A stretch of DNA of 64,000 nucleotides from an uncultured Sulfitobacter sp. (GTDB lineage Bacteria > Pseudomonadota > Alphaproteobacteria > Rhodobacterales > Rhodobacteraceae). Numbering within the stretch: the stretch's first letter is position 1; each line of letters begins with the position of its first letter. Both the position numbers and the translations under genes were made by a program. This document shows positions 19,199 through 29,350 of the stretch, in pieces. The DNA lies in contig CANMXJ010000015.1 of assembly GCA_947501805.1 (NCBI GenBank), forward strand, positions 1 to 64,000, written 5' to 3'. A model generated the notes under the pieces. That model saw only the letters and a list, made by a program, of their open reading frames with translations. It had not been told where the DNA came from and did no database searches.

Positions 19199-19974
19199 GC
19201 CAGCAAACCCTGAACGATCTGGCCCATGGCATCGCCTCCGGTGATCTTAGGGTTGTTGATCTGACCCACACACTCGATCCTGATTTCCCTGTGATCATCC
19301 TGCCACCGGAGTTTGGCCAATGCGCGCGTTTTCGCATGGAAGAAGTCTCCGCGTATGATCATCGCGGGCCTGCGTGGAAGTGGCATAACCTGACGCTGAA
19401 CGAACATACCGGCACACATTTCGATGCTCCGTCCCATTGGGTTTCAGGGCGTGATTTGCCTAACAATTCAGTGAACGAAATCCCGCCAGGGGTATTTATC
19501 GGACCAGTTGTGGTGATTGATTGCGTGGCGGGTGCTGCCCAAGACGCGGACTTTGAACTGACGCCCGAAGTGATCTTGGCCCATGAGGCCACACACGGTA
19601 AAATTCCCGAAGACAGCTGGGTTCTGATGCGCACAGACTGGTCCAAAAAACGCGGCGCGGCTTATCTGAACATGCAAGAGGACGGCCCACATTCACCCGG
19701 CCCGACACCGGATGCGATCAATTTGTTGATCGAGGGACGCAACATTCGCGGCTTTGGAACAGAGACAGTGGGCACCGATGCGGGTCAGGGCGCGCATTAC
19801 ACGCCGCCCTACCCCGCACATTTCTATCTACATGGCGCGGGCAAATACGGGCTGCAATGTCTGTGCAATCTGGATCAACTGCCGCCAACCGGTGCCGTGC
19901 TGATAGCACCGCCGTTAAAGATCAAAGACGGTACCGGCAGCCCATTGCGGGTGATGGCGCTGGTCGCAGGTTAA
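19195..19974 (+). CDS. Cyclase family protein (kynurenine formamidase-like)
   Basis: Motif NEHTGTHFDAPSHWVSG typical of cyclase/KynB family metal site. Confidence 0.87.
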   Translation: MSQQTLNDLAHGIASGDLRVVDLTHTLDPDFPVIILPPEFGQCARFRMEEVSAYDHRGPAWKWHNLTLNEHTGTHFDAPSHWVSGRDLPNNSVNEIPPGVFIGPVVVIDCVAGAAQDADFELTPEVILAHEATHGKIPEDSWVLMRTDWSKKRGAAYLNMQEDGPHSPGPTPDAINLLIEGRNIRGFGTETVGTDAGQGAHYTPPYPAHFYLHGAGKYGLQCLCNLDQLPPTGAVLIAPPLKIKDGTGSPLRVMALVAG

Positions 19975-20696
19975 AGCGCCAGCGAGCCTACGCTGCCGCC
20001 ACCACAAACATAAAGCGTCTGTCCTGTGACAAACCCGTTTTCGGGATCACAGAAATACAAAAACGCGTTGCTGACATCGCGCGGCGTGCCAAGGCGGCCC
20101 ACCGGAATACGCTCGGCCAAGGCTTCTTCGCGCTCGCTGCCCTCGGGGATGATGCCCCAGAAGTTATCGGTCAGCACCGGACCGGGCGCGACCACATTCA
20201 CCGTGATGCCGTGCGGTGCCAGTTCCAGCGCCCATGTCCGCGCCATGCCAACTATCCCCGCTTTGGTCGCTGCATAGGCGGTGCGCGTCGGCACGCCCAA
20301 CGCAGCGCGTGAGCCGTTGAACAGCACACGGCCAAACTTGCGGTTTTTCATCGCGGGCAGGCAGGCTTGGGTCAGGGTCAGCGCAGCGCCTAGATGCAAT
20401 TGCGCAAGACCCGTGATGTCGGCAGGTGTGACATCTTCCAGCAGGTTCGGCCAGATCAGGCCCGCGTTGTGCACCAGATGCGTGACCTCATGTTGCGCGG
20501 CAATTTCCGCACTGGCCTCGGCCACGGCATCCGCGTCCAGCAGATCCACTTCGACGGGCACCATGTTCGCATGGCTCCAGTCAGGCGCACCACGCGACAG
20601 GCTGACCACGGTATAGCCTTTTTCCAGCAGACGTCCGGCAAGATCCGCCCCGATGCCTTTACTCCCGCCCGTGATCACAGCTGTCAGATTGTCCAT
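19971..20696 (-). CDS. SDR family oxidoreductase
   Basis: TGGSKGIG, HNAG, YAATKAG motifs. Confidence 0.9.
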   Translation of the reverse strand: MDNLTAVITGGSKGIGADLAGRLLEKGYTVVSLSRGAPDWSHANMVPVEVDLLDADAVAEASAEIAAQHEVTHLVHNAGLIWPNLLEDVTPADITGLAQLHLGAALTLTQACLPAMKNRKFGRVLFNGSRAALGVPTRTAYAATKAGIVGMARTWALELAPHGITVNVVAPGPVLTDNFWGIIPEGSEREEALAERIPVGRLGTPRDVSNAFLYFCDPENGFVTGQTLYVCGGGSVGSLAL

Positions 20697-20715
20697 TCCG
20701 TTTCCTCTTCGCCGC

Positions 20716-22332
20716 TTAGGTCTTGGCGCGTTTTTTCAACGCGCGTGTATCCGTTGTCTTGGGGTCATCCAACAAATCGACCGCCTTTGATTTCAGCACG
20801 GCGCGTTGCAGTTTCTGCGTGGCCGTGAGTGGCAGAGCATCAACAAAAGCCACAAAGCCGGGTGCCTTGTAATAGGCAAGCTGACCCAGGCACCATGTCA
20901 CAATTTCCTGCGCTTTCGCAGCACGGTCAGCCGGAACGGCCGTCAACACTACACAGGCAAACACCTCATCCCCACGCACCGCATCCGGCACCGCCGTGAC
21001 CGCAACACTGGCGATATCGGGGTGCCGCATCAGGGTTGATTCAACCTCAACAGCAGCAATGTTTTCGCCAGAGCGGCGGATCACATTCTTTTTGCGATCC
21101 ACAAAAAACATCGCCCCATCGGAATCCTGACGCACGATGTCACCAGTGTGGAACCAGCCGTCTTGCCAGACTTCCGCTGTCGCTTCGGCGTTCTTGAAAT
21201 AGCCTGCAAAGAACCCCTTGCGCGGATCGTCCCCCTTGCGCCGCACCAGAAGTTCACCTTGGGCGGCATCCTGACCGGCATCGTCGATGATCCGCACGTC
21301 CAAATCGCCTTCCGGTTTGCCCAAACAGCTTTCTCCAACACGGCGCGGGGTACGGTTGGCGCAGATCACGGCCCCCGCGCCTGTTTCCGTCATCGCCCAA
21401 GCCTCGATCAACGGAAAACCGAAGCGGGCTTCGAAATCGCCGTGCAGTTTCTGATCAACGCCAGCGCCGAAACCGAACCGGACGGAGTGATCCTTGTCGG
21501 ATGGATCGGGATCAGCGCCCATCAACATGGACGGCATCACCCCCAGATAATGCAGGCAGGTCGCGCCAGAAGTACGCACGCTGTCCCACCATGTGCGCGG
21601 GTGGAAACGGTCCAGCGCAGTCAGGCATCCGCCCACAGCAATCATCGCCATGAAGGAATACGCCATCGCGTTCATGTGGAAAATCGGCAGCGGCGTGATC
21701 ATACGCTCGCCGTCCTCTTTCAGTGCGCAAAGCCCACCGGTTGTAGCATACCAGCGGCCCGCTTCCAGAAAATAGGTGTTGGTCAGGATGCACCCCTTGG
21801 GCTGGCCGGTTGTGCCGGACGTATAGAGCATCGCGGCCTCAGGATCGCCGTCGCGTATGGCAACAGCTGCGTTTTCGCGCGGTGCAGGTAGGGACTGCGC
21901 GGGCGCGATAACGGGCATGTTGATGCCAGCACTTCTTGCTGCCTCTCGCAACTCCTCGCAGCGGTTTTCAAGCGCCACCGCCAGCACAGGTTCCGCGTGA
22001 CCGATCATATAGGTCAGCTCTGCCAGCCGCAGATCGGGGTTTACCGGCACAACCGACACGCCCAAGCTGTTCAATGCCAGCCACCAGAGGAAAAATGCCG
22101 GACGGTTCTCCATCAACAGCATCACGCGCTGGCCCTGCACATATCCGGCAGTCTGCAAATCCTGCGTCAAACGCGTCACTTCTGCGGCAGCTTGGCCGTA
22201 TGTAATTGCGCCCGCGTTGATCCCATAAACCTGCGCGGTTTCGTCCAGCACATTCAGGAAGGGACGTTCGGGCCAGCGACCAGCCGCCGCGCCAAACGCC
22301 TCAAAGACCGTGCGCACCTGATCCCCGATCAC
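20716..22332 (-). CDS. AMP-dependent acyl/aryl-CoA ligase
   Basis: AMLYTSGTTGQPKGCILTN, WFHTGDIVRQDSDGAMFFVDRKKNVIRRSGENI. Confidence 0.92.
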   Translation of the reverse strand: MIGDQVRTVFEAFGAAAGRWPERPFLNVLDETAQVYGINAGAITYGQAAAEVTRLTQDLQTAGYVQGQRVMLLMENRPAFFLWWLALNSLGVSVVPVNPDLRLAELTYMIGHAEPVLAVALENRCEELREAARSAGINMPVIAPAQSLPAPRENAAVAIRDGDPEAAMLYTSGTTGQPKGCILTNTYFLEAGRWYATTGGLCALKEDGERMITPLPIFHMNAMAYSFMAMIAVGGCLTALDRFHPRTWWDSVRTSGATCLHYLGVMPSMLMGADPDPSDKDHSVRFGFGAGVDQKLHGDFEARFGFPLIEAWAMTETGAGAVICANRTPRRVGESCLGKPEGDLDVRIIDDAGQDAAQGELLVRRKGDDPRKGFFAGYFKNAEATAEVWQDGWFHTGDIVRQDSDGAMFFVDRKKNVIRRSGENIAAVEVESTLMRHPDIASVAVTAVPDAVRGDEVFACVVLTAVPADRAAKAQEIVTWCLGQLAYYKAPGFVAFVDALPLTATQKLQRAVLKSKAVDLLDDPKTTDTRALKKRAKT

Positions 22333-22802
22333 GGCAAAAGCTGAATGTTGCGGAAGGCTGCATCGCAGTTGAGGATATCCACCCGCTTGTTTGCAATGCG
22401 CAAGGCACCATCCACAAGTGCCAGATCGTGCCGCGCGGTGAGGGCCAACAATTGCTGCTCATCCAGACGCGTTTCCACGTAGTGCATGAATGTGGTTGTC
22501 ACAAAACTATCGTCGTTCATCTCGTCCACAAAGGGGCGCTGGATCACATGATGGCAGCGGCTTTTGGGTTTCTGGCTGAACGTGCGCGCGCCGTTCAACC
22601 GCTCCACCCGCAGTTTCAGCATAAACATATCTTCATACATCAACGAGGTCTGGTTGATCGGGTCGGTCTGCTTGTACTCCAGCGGCATCCAGTAATGCCC
22701 ATCCGGCAGCCAAAGCGCGAGCCAGTCGTCATAGCGGCCCTCGTCCAACATGCGCACTTCTTCATAGATGAAATCAATCAATTGTTCCTTGGAAACACTC
22801 AT
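22329..22802 (-). CDS. Aromatic-ring-hydroxylating dioxygenase beta subunit
   Basis: Small SnoaL-like protein next to Rieske alpha gene; YDDWLALWLPDGHYWMP; ATGA overlap with alpha. Confidence 0.88.
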   Translation of the reverse strand: MSVSKEQLIDFIYEEVRMLDEGRYDDWLALWLPDGHYWMPLEYKQTDPINQTSLMYEDMFMLKLRVERLNGARTFSQKPKSRCHHVIQRPFVDEMNDDSFVTTTFMHYVETRLDEQQLLALTARHDLALVDGALRIANKRVDILNCDAAFRNIQLLP

Positions 22803-24130
22803 GTCGCATCCCCCAGACTGACCATCATGAACTTGCGCCACGCGTCAAACTGGTTGCGCATCTGGCGTTCGGTTGTGCCGTTCTCGACCGCTTCCTTGCT
22901 GAAATCCTCGTCACCTGTACGCAAACGCTGGATATTCACCCATTCCAGCCCGTCCGCCATCATGCCTTCCTGCGCACGCTCGTACATTTCCAGATCGTCG
23001 TGCCCGACAATCGACGTCGGCGCGTTGATCATGCGGTTGTACATCGCGGTGCGGGCCGTCAACTCGTCCGGCGCATCCACAAGACGGTAGATGTAGCTTT
23101 CAACAATGGTCTTGTCCGCACCGAGCGGAATGAAATTGCGCAGTTGCTGGATCGGACCCTTGATCATAATGTTGGGGAAATAGACGGTGTTATGGCGGTT
23201 TTCATCGAGGATCGCCTTGGCCTTCTCCTCGCCATAGCTCTCCACCATCGCCTCAAAATACCCCGGCACAGCAGAATAATCGGAGTGGATTGAATGATGG
23301 ACACCGGTATGACCATGGCCATTTGGCCATGTGCGGATGCCCATATCCTCAAAAAACTCATAAGCAGACATGAATGGTGCGATAATCTCCATCGCGGCCG
23401 GTTTGGGCGACCCTTCAGGCAGGTCCAGTTCCTCGAACAGTTTCACCGCCGTTCCGGCAGAGGATTCATGTGCCACCATCGGATGGCAAGTATCCGTCTG
23501 GTTTTCGACCAGCATTTTCCAGTTACAATGGTGCAGATAGCGCAGAGGTGATCCGACAACTTCAAGGCGCCCCGCAGGCGAGCGATCCACCATGTTGTCG
23601 ATAGAGGACAGGCTGTCGCCAAAGTAATCTTCGAAACTGATCCCCTCGGGGGCCAGCCGCGCAAAGATGAAGCCGCGATAGTTGTGAACCGCCCCCACCG
23701 CCTTCATGCCTTTGGCGCTTTCGGTCTGATCCAGGCCTGTATCTGTGTAGCCCTTTTTCAGCGGAATCGCGAGCAGGCAGCCATCGGTTTTGAACGACCA
23801 CGCATGATAGGGACAGCGGAAGAACTTGCCGGTGTTGCCCTGACGGTCGATCACGATCTTGGTGCCCTTGTGCGGGCAGCGGTTATACAAAACATGAATA
23901 TCGCCCGTCGAATGGCGCACCTGAATGACAGGCTGGTTGCCGATCTGGGTGGCAAAATAATCACCTTTGTTCGCGGTCTGGCTTTCATGCCCCACAAACA
24001 CCCAGGCATTTGCAAAAAGGTGCTTCATCTCAAGCTGGTACACTTCCTGCGAGATGTAGATGTCGCGATGCACCTGATGTGGTTCAACCAGTGCTGCAAC
24101 GCTGTCAGGGTTCTCGGTATAGCTGCCCAT
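22799..24130 (-). CDS. Rieske aromatic-ring-hydroxylating dioxygenase alpha subunit
   Basis: Rieske CPHKG..CPYHAWSF and mononuclear-iron NWKMLVENQTDTCHPMVAHES. Confidence 0.93.
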   Translation of the reverse strand: MGSYTENPDSVAALVEPHQVHRDIYISQEVYQLEMKHLFANAWVFVGHESQTANKGDYFATQIGNQPVIQVRHSTGDIHVLYNRCPHKGTKIVIDRQGNTGKFFRCPYHAWSFKTDGCLLAIPLKKGYTDTGLDQTESAKGMKAVGAVHNYRGFIFARLAPEGISFEDYFGDSLSSIDNMVDRSPAGRLEVVGSPLRYLHHCNWKMLVENQTDTCHPMVAHESSAGTAVKLFEELDLPEGSPKPAAMEIIAPFMSAYEFFEDMGIRTWPNGHGHTGVHHSIHSDYSAVPGYFEAMVESYGEEKAKAILDENRHNTVYFPNIMIKGPIQQLRNFIPLGADKTIVESYIYRLVDAPDELTARTAMYNRMINAPTSIVGHDDLEMYERAQEGMMADGLEWVNIQRLRTGDEDFSKEAVENGTTERQMRNQFDAWRKFMMVSLGDAT

Positions 24131-24141
24131 GGTGGCTCTCC

Positions 24142-25092
24142 TTATAGGTCCAGAACCAAGCGGGGTGACTTGGACCGGCTGACGCAGATTTGCATGACTT
24201 TGCCGCTGGCGCGTTCGTCTTCGGACAATACCACATCGCGGTGATCCGGGGTGCCACTGATCACGTCACATTGACAGATCCCGCAATCGCCGCGCTGGCA
24301 ATCATACATCACATCGACGCCGCCGCCTTCCAATGCCTCAATAATGCTTTGCCCTGCGTTGACGGTGAACACCGCACCGGTTGACGCCACTTCGACCTCG
24401 AAGTCATCATCATCAGTTTGCGGGGCGACGGTTTCGAACAACTCGATATGCACGTGTTCAGCGGGTATATTTGCTGCCTCTGCCGCGGCTCGCGCCGCAT
24501 CAATCATCCCGCGCGGACCGCAGAAATAGACGTGGGCATCACCCAGATTTGCCATGATTGCGGACAGATCAAGCGCCGTTGCCGGATCGTCGTCAAAATG
24601 CAGGTGCAGCGCATCCCCGCAAAGCGCGGCCAGTTCGTCGGTATAGGCCATCACATTCCTAGATCGCCCCGCATAATGAAACACAAACCCCTGTCCAGCC
24701 GCCGCAAGCTGTGTCGCCATCGAGATCATCGGCGTTACGCCAATACCGCCCGCCAACAAGACAGCAGGCGCAGAGACATCCAGTGGAAAGTCGTTCTTTG
24801 GTGCCGAAAACCCGATGTTGTCACCCTGCTTGAGAGCATGCATGAACGTGGAACCGCCCTGCCCTTCCGGTTCACGTTGCACAGCGATCCGGTAGGACAC
24901 TGGTTCTCTATCCGGTGGTGTGAAATCGATCAGCGAATAGGCGCGGGTGTCATCACCGCTCACATCAAACAAGACATGTGATCCAGCGGTGTATACTGGC
25001 ATAACGCCATGATCCGTACGCCCCACCTCAAACGCGGTGATCCGGTCGGTTAGCTTTGTGACCGCCAAAACCTTGCCTTGAATCTTGTCCAT
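24142..25092 (-). CDS. PDR/VanB family oxidoreductase (ferredoxin reductase component)
   Basis: FMN/NAD domain plus C-terminal 2Fe-2S YDCQRGDCGICQCDV; start re-assigned to MDKIQGKV. Confidence 0.9.
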   Translation of the reverse strand: MDKIQGKVLAVTKLTDRITAFEVGRTDHGVMPVYTAGSHVLFDVSGDDTRAYSLIDFTPPDREPVSYRIAVQREPEGQGGSTFMHALKQGDNIGFSAPKNDFPLDVSAPAVLLAGGIGVTPMISMATQLAAAGQGFVFHYAGRSRNVMAYTDELAALCGDALHLHFDDDPATALDLSAIMANLGDAHVYFCGPRGMIDAARAAAEAANIPAEHVHIELFETVAPQTDDDDFEVEVASTGAVFTVNAGQSIIEALEGGGVDVMYDCQRGDCGICQCDVISGTPDHRDVVLSEDERASGKVMQICVSRSKSPRLVLDL

Positions 25093-25112
25093 CAAATATC
25101 TCCCTTCAAACA

Positions 25113-25128
25113 ATATGAAAATTCATAT
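25113..25128. promoter_or_regulatory. Candidate MarR operator
   Basis: Interrupted palindrome ATATGAA-AA-TTCATAT in divergent promoter, 20 bp upstream of the reductase start. Confidence 0.55.
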
Positions 25129-25200
25129 AGTTTCAGTCAAGTGATTTCTCAACTCTGCAACCGCATTGACAATGTTACATCCAATCCTCGACATGAGGAT

Positions 25201-25683
25201 ATGCAAAGTTCACCGCCAGACAATTCTTCCAAAGAGACAACAGGATTTGTCGCTGACTATCTTCTGTACCTGCTTGCCGCCGCGAGCGAAGGGGCCAGCG
25301 CGCAATTTCATGAAGAGGTTCGCAATAAGGGTCTGCGCGTCCCCGAATGGCGGGTGCTGGCCTGTCTGAATGATCTTGATGGTGCGATGATCACACATCT
25401 GGCCAAGATTTCGCTGTTCGAGCAATCCCGACTGACCCGTATCATTGCCCAGATGGAGGAGCGTGGCCTTGTGGTGCGGCAAGGTGATCCCAAAGATGGC
25501 CGCCGCGTGCGGGTTTTTCTAACCGATGAAGGGCGCAATGTGGCTGGCGAGTTGGTGCCGCAGGCAAAAAAACACGAAGCAAGCCTGTTGGCACAACTTG
25601 ATCAACAAAAGGCATCTGATCTGAAGCCCGCCTTGCAAGCCTTGCTGGCCACACTTCAGAAAAGCCCTGACGGCAATCGCTGA
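25201..25683 (+). CDS. MarR family transcriptional regulator
   Basis: wHTH LAKISLFEQSRLTRIIAQMEERGLVVRQGDPKDGRRVRVFLTDEGR. Confidence 0.9.
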   Translation: MQSSPPDNSSKETTGFVADYLLYLLAAASEGASAQFHEEVRNKGLRVPEWRVLACLNDLDGAMITHLAKISLFEQSRLTRIIAQMEERGLVVRQGDPKDGRRVRVFLTDEGRNVAGELVPQAKKHEASLLAQLDQQKASDLKPALQALLATLQKSPDGNR

Positions 25684-25765
25684 AACCGGGCGCATCCGTC
25701 AAAATGCAGGGATGTGAACCGGTCCGGCCACTCTCGGGCTACCGGAGTTACACCAACAGCGATCA

Positions 25766-27451
25766 TTATCCGCGCTGAAACGTTACCTGCCCGTCGCAAA
25801 TCGTTACCATGGCCTCTACGCGCGGCACGTCCGGCGGGGGCACAATCGCAATGTCTTCACTCAGGACGACAACGTCAGCCATCATGCCAGCTTTCAACTG
25901 GCCCTTGCGGTCTTCGTTGAACTCTACCCATGCGTTGTCTCTTGTGTAGCTGGCCAGCGTATCCGCCAGTGTCTGCGTTTGATCGCGCCAGCCTTCCCCC
26001 AGATCAAGCGGCGCGATCGCCGCCTTGATGTTGTCCATCACGTCTACGGGTATCACGGGCCAGTCGGTTGAAAAGATAACCTTCGCACCTGCAGCGCGGA
26101 TATCCTGCCATGCATACGCCCCCGCAATTTGATGGTCATGTAGATATTGACCGACACCTGTTGGCGGAAAAATATGACCGATCGGCGCATGCCCCGGCTG
26201 GATCGAGGCAACAATATCAAGCTCGGCCAGACGCGGGATATCATCCAGATGCATCACCTCCAGATGTTCGATCCGGTGGCGGCTGTCGCGCTTGCCGTTT
26301 GCATCACGTGCAGCCTCATAGGCGTCGATGGTGCGGCGCACGCCAGCATCGCCAATGGCATGCACCGCGATCTGGAAACCATTGCGATCCGCGATTGTTG
26401 CGGCGGCGACAAAATGCTCTTGGGTAAAGACCTCGTCCCCCATGTTATCATTCGCGCCCATCTTGCCGGGGTACGGTTGCAGCATCAGCGCGGTGCCGCT
26501 TTCGACCACGCCGTCGATGAACATCTTCATGTGGCCACACCAGACTTTGTCACCTTGAAAACGGTCCCGCATCGGCACACCTTCGGCCTCAATCCGGCTC
26601 AGATCGTCAGTGCCTTTGAAATGGAACGGGACCATGGTGCGGCAATGCAAACGCCCTTCGGCCTCCAGCTCGTTCAACAGTTCAAGCTGGTAGACATTTC
26701 CGTCCATCAAGTGCAGCCCGGTGATACCCTGTTCGGCACAATGGCGCAGGCCCGCTTCGATTGCGTCCTTGTCCATTTTTCGCTGCTCTGGTGTGGCGGC
26801 AGGATCAGGGTCACGGCCCGTGACCAAGCCAAGCATTTCGCGCCCCTTGTGGCGGGTCAGTTCCAGAATAGGACCATAAGCACCAGGCTCCAGCAACTCG
26901 CCATTGGCGAGACCATCCTCGCCCATCACGATCACCGATCCCGCATCCACTTCTCCGCCCTGTAAAAGACCGGCAGCCTCCAAGGCCGCCGTATTCGCCC
27001 AGATGGTGTGGTGGTCCGGAGCGAACATTGCAAGCGGGCGGTCGGGCAGGATGGCGTCAAGGTCATGGCGTGTGAGCGTGTTGCCCGTGCCAAGGATCCC
27101 GTAATCGGCCATCACACAAAAGACGAGGTCATCATCAGGGTTTTCGGCAGCATAAGGCAGGATGAGTTTGCGCATCTCCTCCAGCCCTTCGACGTCATAC
27201 AAACTCAGCAGGCTCAGTTCTATCGACCCGCCAAAAAGATGCACGTGACTGTCAATGAAACCTGGCATCACCGTGCCACCATGGGCATCAATGACACGGG
27301 TCTGCGGACCGGCAAGTGCCTTGATCCCATCGTTGTCACCAACCGCACTCAGCGTGCCACCGGTGATCGCAAGCGCCTGCGCTTCCGGCATGTCAGGGTC
27401 AAAAGTGATCAACGTGCCATTGTGAATGATGATGTCAGGCGTAGCGGTCAT
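25766..27451 (-). CDS. Amidohydrolase family protein (YtcJ-like)
   Basis: HGGTVMPGFIDSHVHLFGG, HAIGDAGVRRTIDAYE, FSTDWPV; start re-assigned to MTATPDIIIHNG. Confidence 0.9.
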   Translation of the reverse strand: MTATPDIIIHNGTLITFDPDMPEAQALAITGGTLSAVGDNDGIKALAGPQTRVIDAHGGTVMPGFIDSHVHLFGGSIELSLLSLYDVEGLEEMRKLILPYAAENPDDDLVFCVMADYGILGTGNTLTRHDLDAILPDRPLAMFAPDHHTIWANTAALEAAGLLQGGEVDAGSVIVMGEDGLANGELLEPGAYGPILELTRHKGREMLGLVTGRDPDPAATPEQRKMDKDAIEAGLRHCAEQGITGLHLMDGNVYQLELLNELEAEGRLHCRTMVPFHFKGTDDLSRIEAEGVPMRDRFQGDKVWCGHMKMFIDGVVESGTALMLQPYPGKMGANDNMGDEVFTQEHFVAAATIADRNGFQIAVHAIGDAGVRRTIDAYEAARDANGKRDSRHRIEHLEVMHLDDIPRLAELDIVASIQPGHAPIGHIFPPTGVGQYLHDHQIAGAYAWQDIRAAGAKVIFSTDWPVIPVDVMDNIKAAIAPLDLGEGWRDQTQTLADTLASYTRDNAWVEFNEDRKGQLKAGMMADVVVLSEDIAIVPPPDVPRVEAMVTICDGQVTFQRG

Positions 27452-27472
27452 AAAGGGTTCTCCAAACGAAAT

Positions 27473-27498
27473 GCGGCCCCGAAACACATCGGGGCCGC
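27473..27498 (-). terminator. Hairpin after potD-like SBP gene
   Basis: gcggcccc/10 nt/ggggccgc, followed on minus strand by ATTTCGTTT. Confidence 0.72.
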
Positions 27499-27505
27499 CT
27501 CTGTG

Positions 27506-28525
27506 TCATTTCTGAAGTTCGGTCCAGATCGCGGTATAGAGCTTGGTTGCTTCAGGCGGGCAGGTCTTGGCCACATAAGCCGCTGCCTTCAACTCCGCTG
27601 GCACAACAATCTCAGGCGCGGTTTTCATATCTTCCGGCATGAAGGCCTCCGATCCGGCAATACCGTTGGCATAGCGGGCAAATTCGGACAGCATCGCTGC
27701 ATTTTCCGGATCCATGATGAAGTTCATAAAGATTTTGGCTTCTTCAACATTGGTGGCATCCGACAGGATGGCAGCGTTGTCCATCCAGACGGGATAACCC
27801 TCTTGCGGATAGCCAAACGCGATGTCGGGGTTCTGGTTGCGCGCACGGAAAGATGCACCGTTCCAGTTCACACCGGCGGACAGGTCACCCTTGGCATATT
27901 TCTCGATATTGCCGTAGTCCATGGAAAGCCAATTGGTCTTGGCCTCTTTCAGAATGTCGCGCACTTTCTTGAGGACGGTTTTATCTGCCGTACACTGCTC
28001 GCCGCCTGCATAATGGATCGCCATGCCCATCACATCGTTCATTTCGGGCACGACGTTGATCTTGCCCTTGAGTTCTTCGGGCGGATCAAAGATCACCGCT
28101 GCCGTGTTGATGTCGCCACTGTAGACAGCCGTGTTCACCGTCACGCCTACGGTGCCCCACTGCCACGGAACGGAATATTTGCGGCCCGGGTCAAATTCCA
28201 CATCTACCCACTGCGGGTCCATGTGTTTGAAGTTTTCCATCTGGTTCGGGTTGCTTTCCATCAGCAGCCCTTCACCTACAAAAATCGGGATATAGGTGCC
28301 GGACGGTACAACAATGTCAAAGCCGTGACCGCCCGCTTTCAGCTTCGCCAGTGCGGTGTCGTTGCTGTCATAATCCGTGATTGTGACCTTGATGCCGGTC
28401 TCTTTCTCGAACTTCTCGATCATCTCGGGCGATGTGTAATTGCCCCAGTTATAGAGGTTCAATTGCCCTTCGGCAAAGGCAGGACTGGCAAGGGCCAGCG
28501 TGAGGGCCGTGAGTGTCTTTTTCAT
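27506..28525 (-). CDS. Polyamine-type ABC transporter substrate-binding protein
   Basis: PotD/F-like: [42 protein letters not shown]. Confidence 0.9.
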   Translation of the reverse strand: MKKTLTALTLALASPAFAEGQLNLYNWGNYTSPEMIEKFEKETGIKVTITDYDSNDTALAKLKAGGHGFDIVVPSGTYIPIFVGEGLLMESNPNQMENFKHMDPQWVDVEFDPGRKYSVPWQWGTVGVTVNTAVYSGDINTAAVIFDPPEELKGKINVVPEMNDVMGMAIHYAGGEQCTADKTVLKKVRDILKEAKTNWLSMDYGNIEKYAKGDLSAGVNWNGASFRARNQNPDIAFGYPQEGYPVWMDNAAILSDATNVEEAKIFMNFIMDPENAAMLSEFARYANGIAGSEAFMPEDMKTAPEIVVPAELKAAAYVAKTCPPEATKLYTAIWTELQK

Positions 28526-28549
28526 ATCGTTTCTCCCGTTGGTTTTTGG

Positions 28550-29350
28550 TTATTTCTTGATCTTTCCCAGCACCGTAAAGATGATGACAAACGTCACCGA
28601 GATGCCAAGCAGGACCGTCGAGATCGCGTTAATCTCTGGAGTCACAACGCGGCGCAACTGGCCCAGCATGTACGTGGGCAGCGTATCTTGCCCCGCAGAT
28701 TTCACAAATTCGGTGATCACCACATCGTCAAGCGAGATGACAAAGGCCAGCATCGCACCGGCCAGAATACCGGGCCAAAGCTGCGGCAAGGTGATGCGAC
28801 GGAACACCTGAAACGGCGTTGCATAAAGGTCGGCGGCGGCCTGTTCGAGGTTGAGGTCCATACCTTGCAAACGTGCGCGGATCGGCAGGTAGGCAAAGGG
28901 GATACAGAACGCCGAGTGCGCGATAATAAGGTACAACAGGCCCGTGTAGCCCGTCGCAACCTTGATCATCGCAAAGAAGATCAGCAGCGCTACAGCTGTC
29001 ACAATCTCCGGCACCATTAATGGTTGGTTGATCATGGCGAAAACGGCGGACTGCCCTTTGAACTTGCGCGTGCGGGTTGTGGCAAGAGCGGCGAGAACCG
29101 CCACTGTCGTCGCAATCGCAGAGGCCCACAGCGCGATCACAAGACTGCGCACGGTTGCGGCCTGCACCTGTTCGTTTTGCCACGCGGATTGATACCAGCG
29201 CCACGAAAACCCTTCCCAGATCGCAATCGACGTACCGGAGTTGAACGAATAGACCACCAACAGGATAATCGGCATATAAAGCAACACAAAACAAGTCATT
29301 GCTATGGCCGTGAAACCCGTCTGGCGACGTATGTTGAACGACCTAGCCAT
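28550..29350 (-). CDS. Polyamine-type ABC transporter permease (PotC/I-like)
   Basis: BPD permease motif EQAAADLYATPFQVFRRITLPQLWPGI; start re-assigned. Confidence 0.9.
   Translation of the reverse strand: MARSFNIRRQTGFTAIAMTCFVLLYMPIILLVVYSFNSGTSIAIWEGFSWRWYQSAWQNEQVQAATVRSLVIALWASAIATTVAVLAALATTRTRKFKGQSAVFAMINQPLMVPEIVTAVALLIFFAMIKVATGYTGLLYLIIAHSAFCIPFAYLPIRARLQGMDLNLEQAAADLYATPFQVFRRITLPQLWPGILAGAMLAFVISLDDVVITEFVKSAGQDTLPTYMLGQLRRVVTPEINAISTVLLGISVTFVIIFTVLGKIKK

Noticed and set aside
27008-29020. 670-aa plus-strand ORF
   Set aside because: Antisense shadow of the amidohydrolase and PotD/PotC-like genes; no recognisable domain, composition rich in His/Arg typical of reverse-frame translation.
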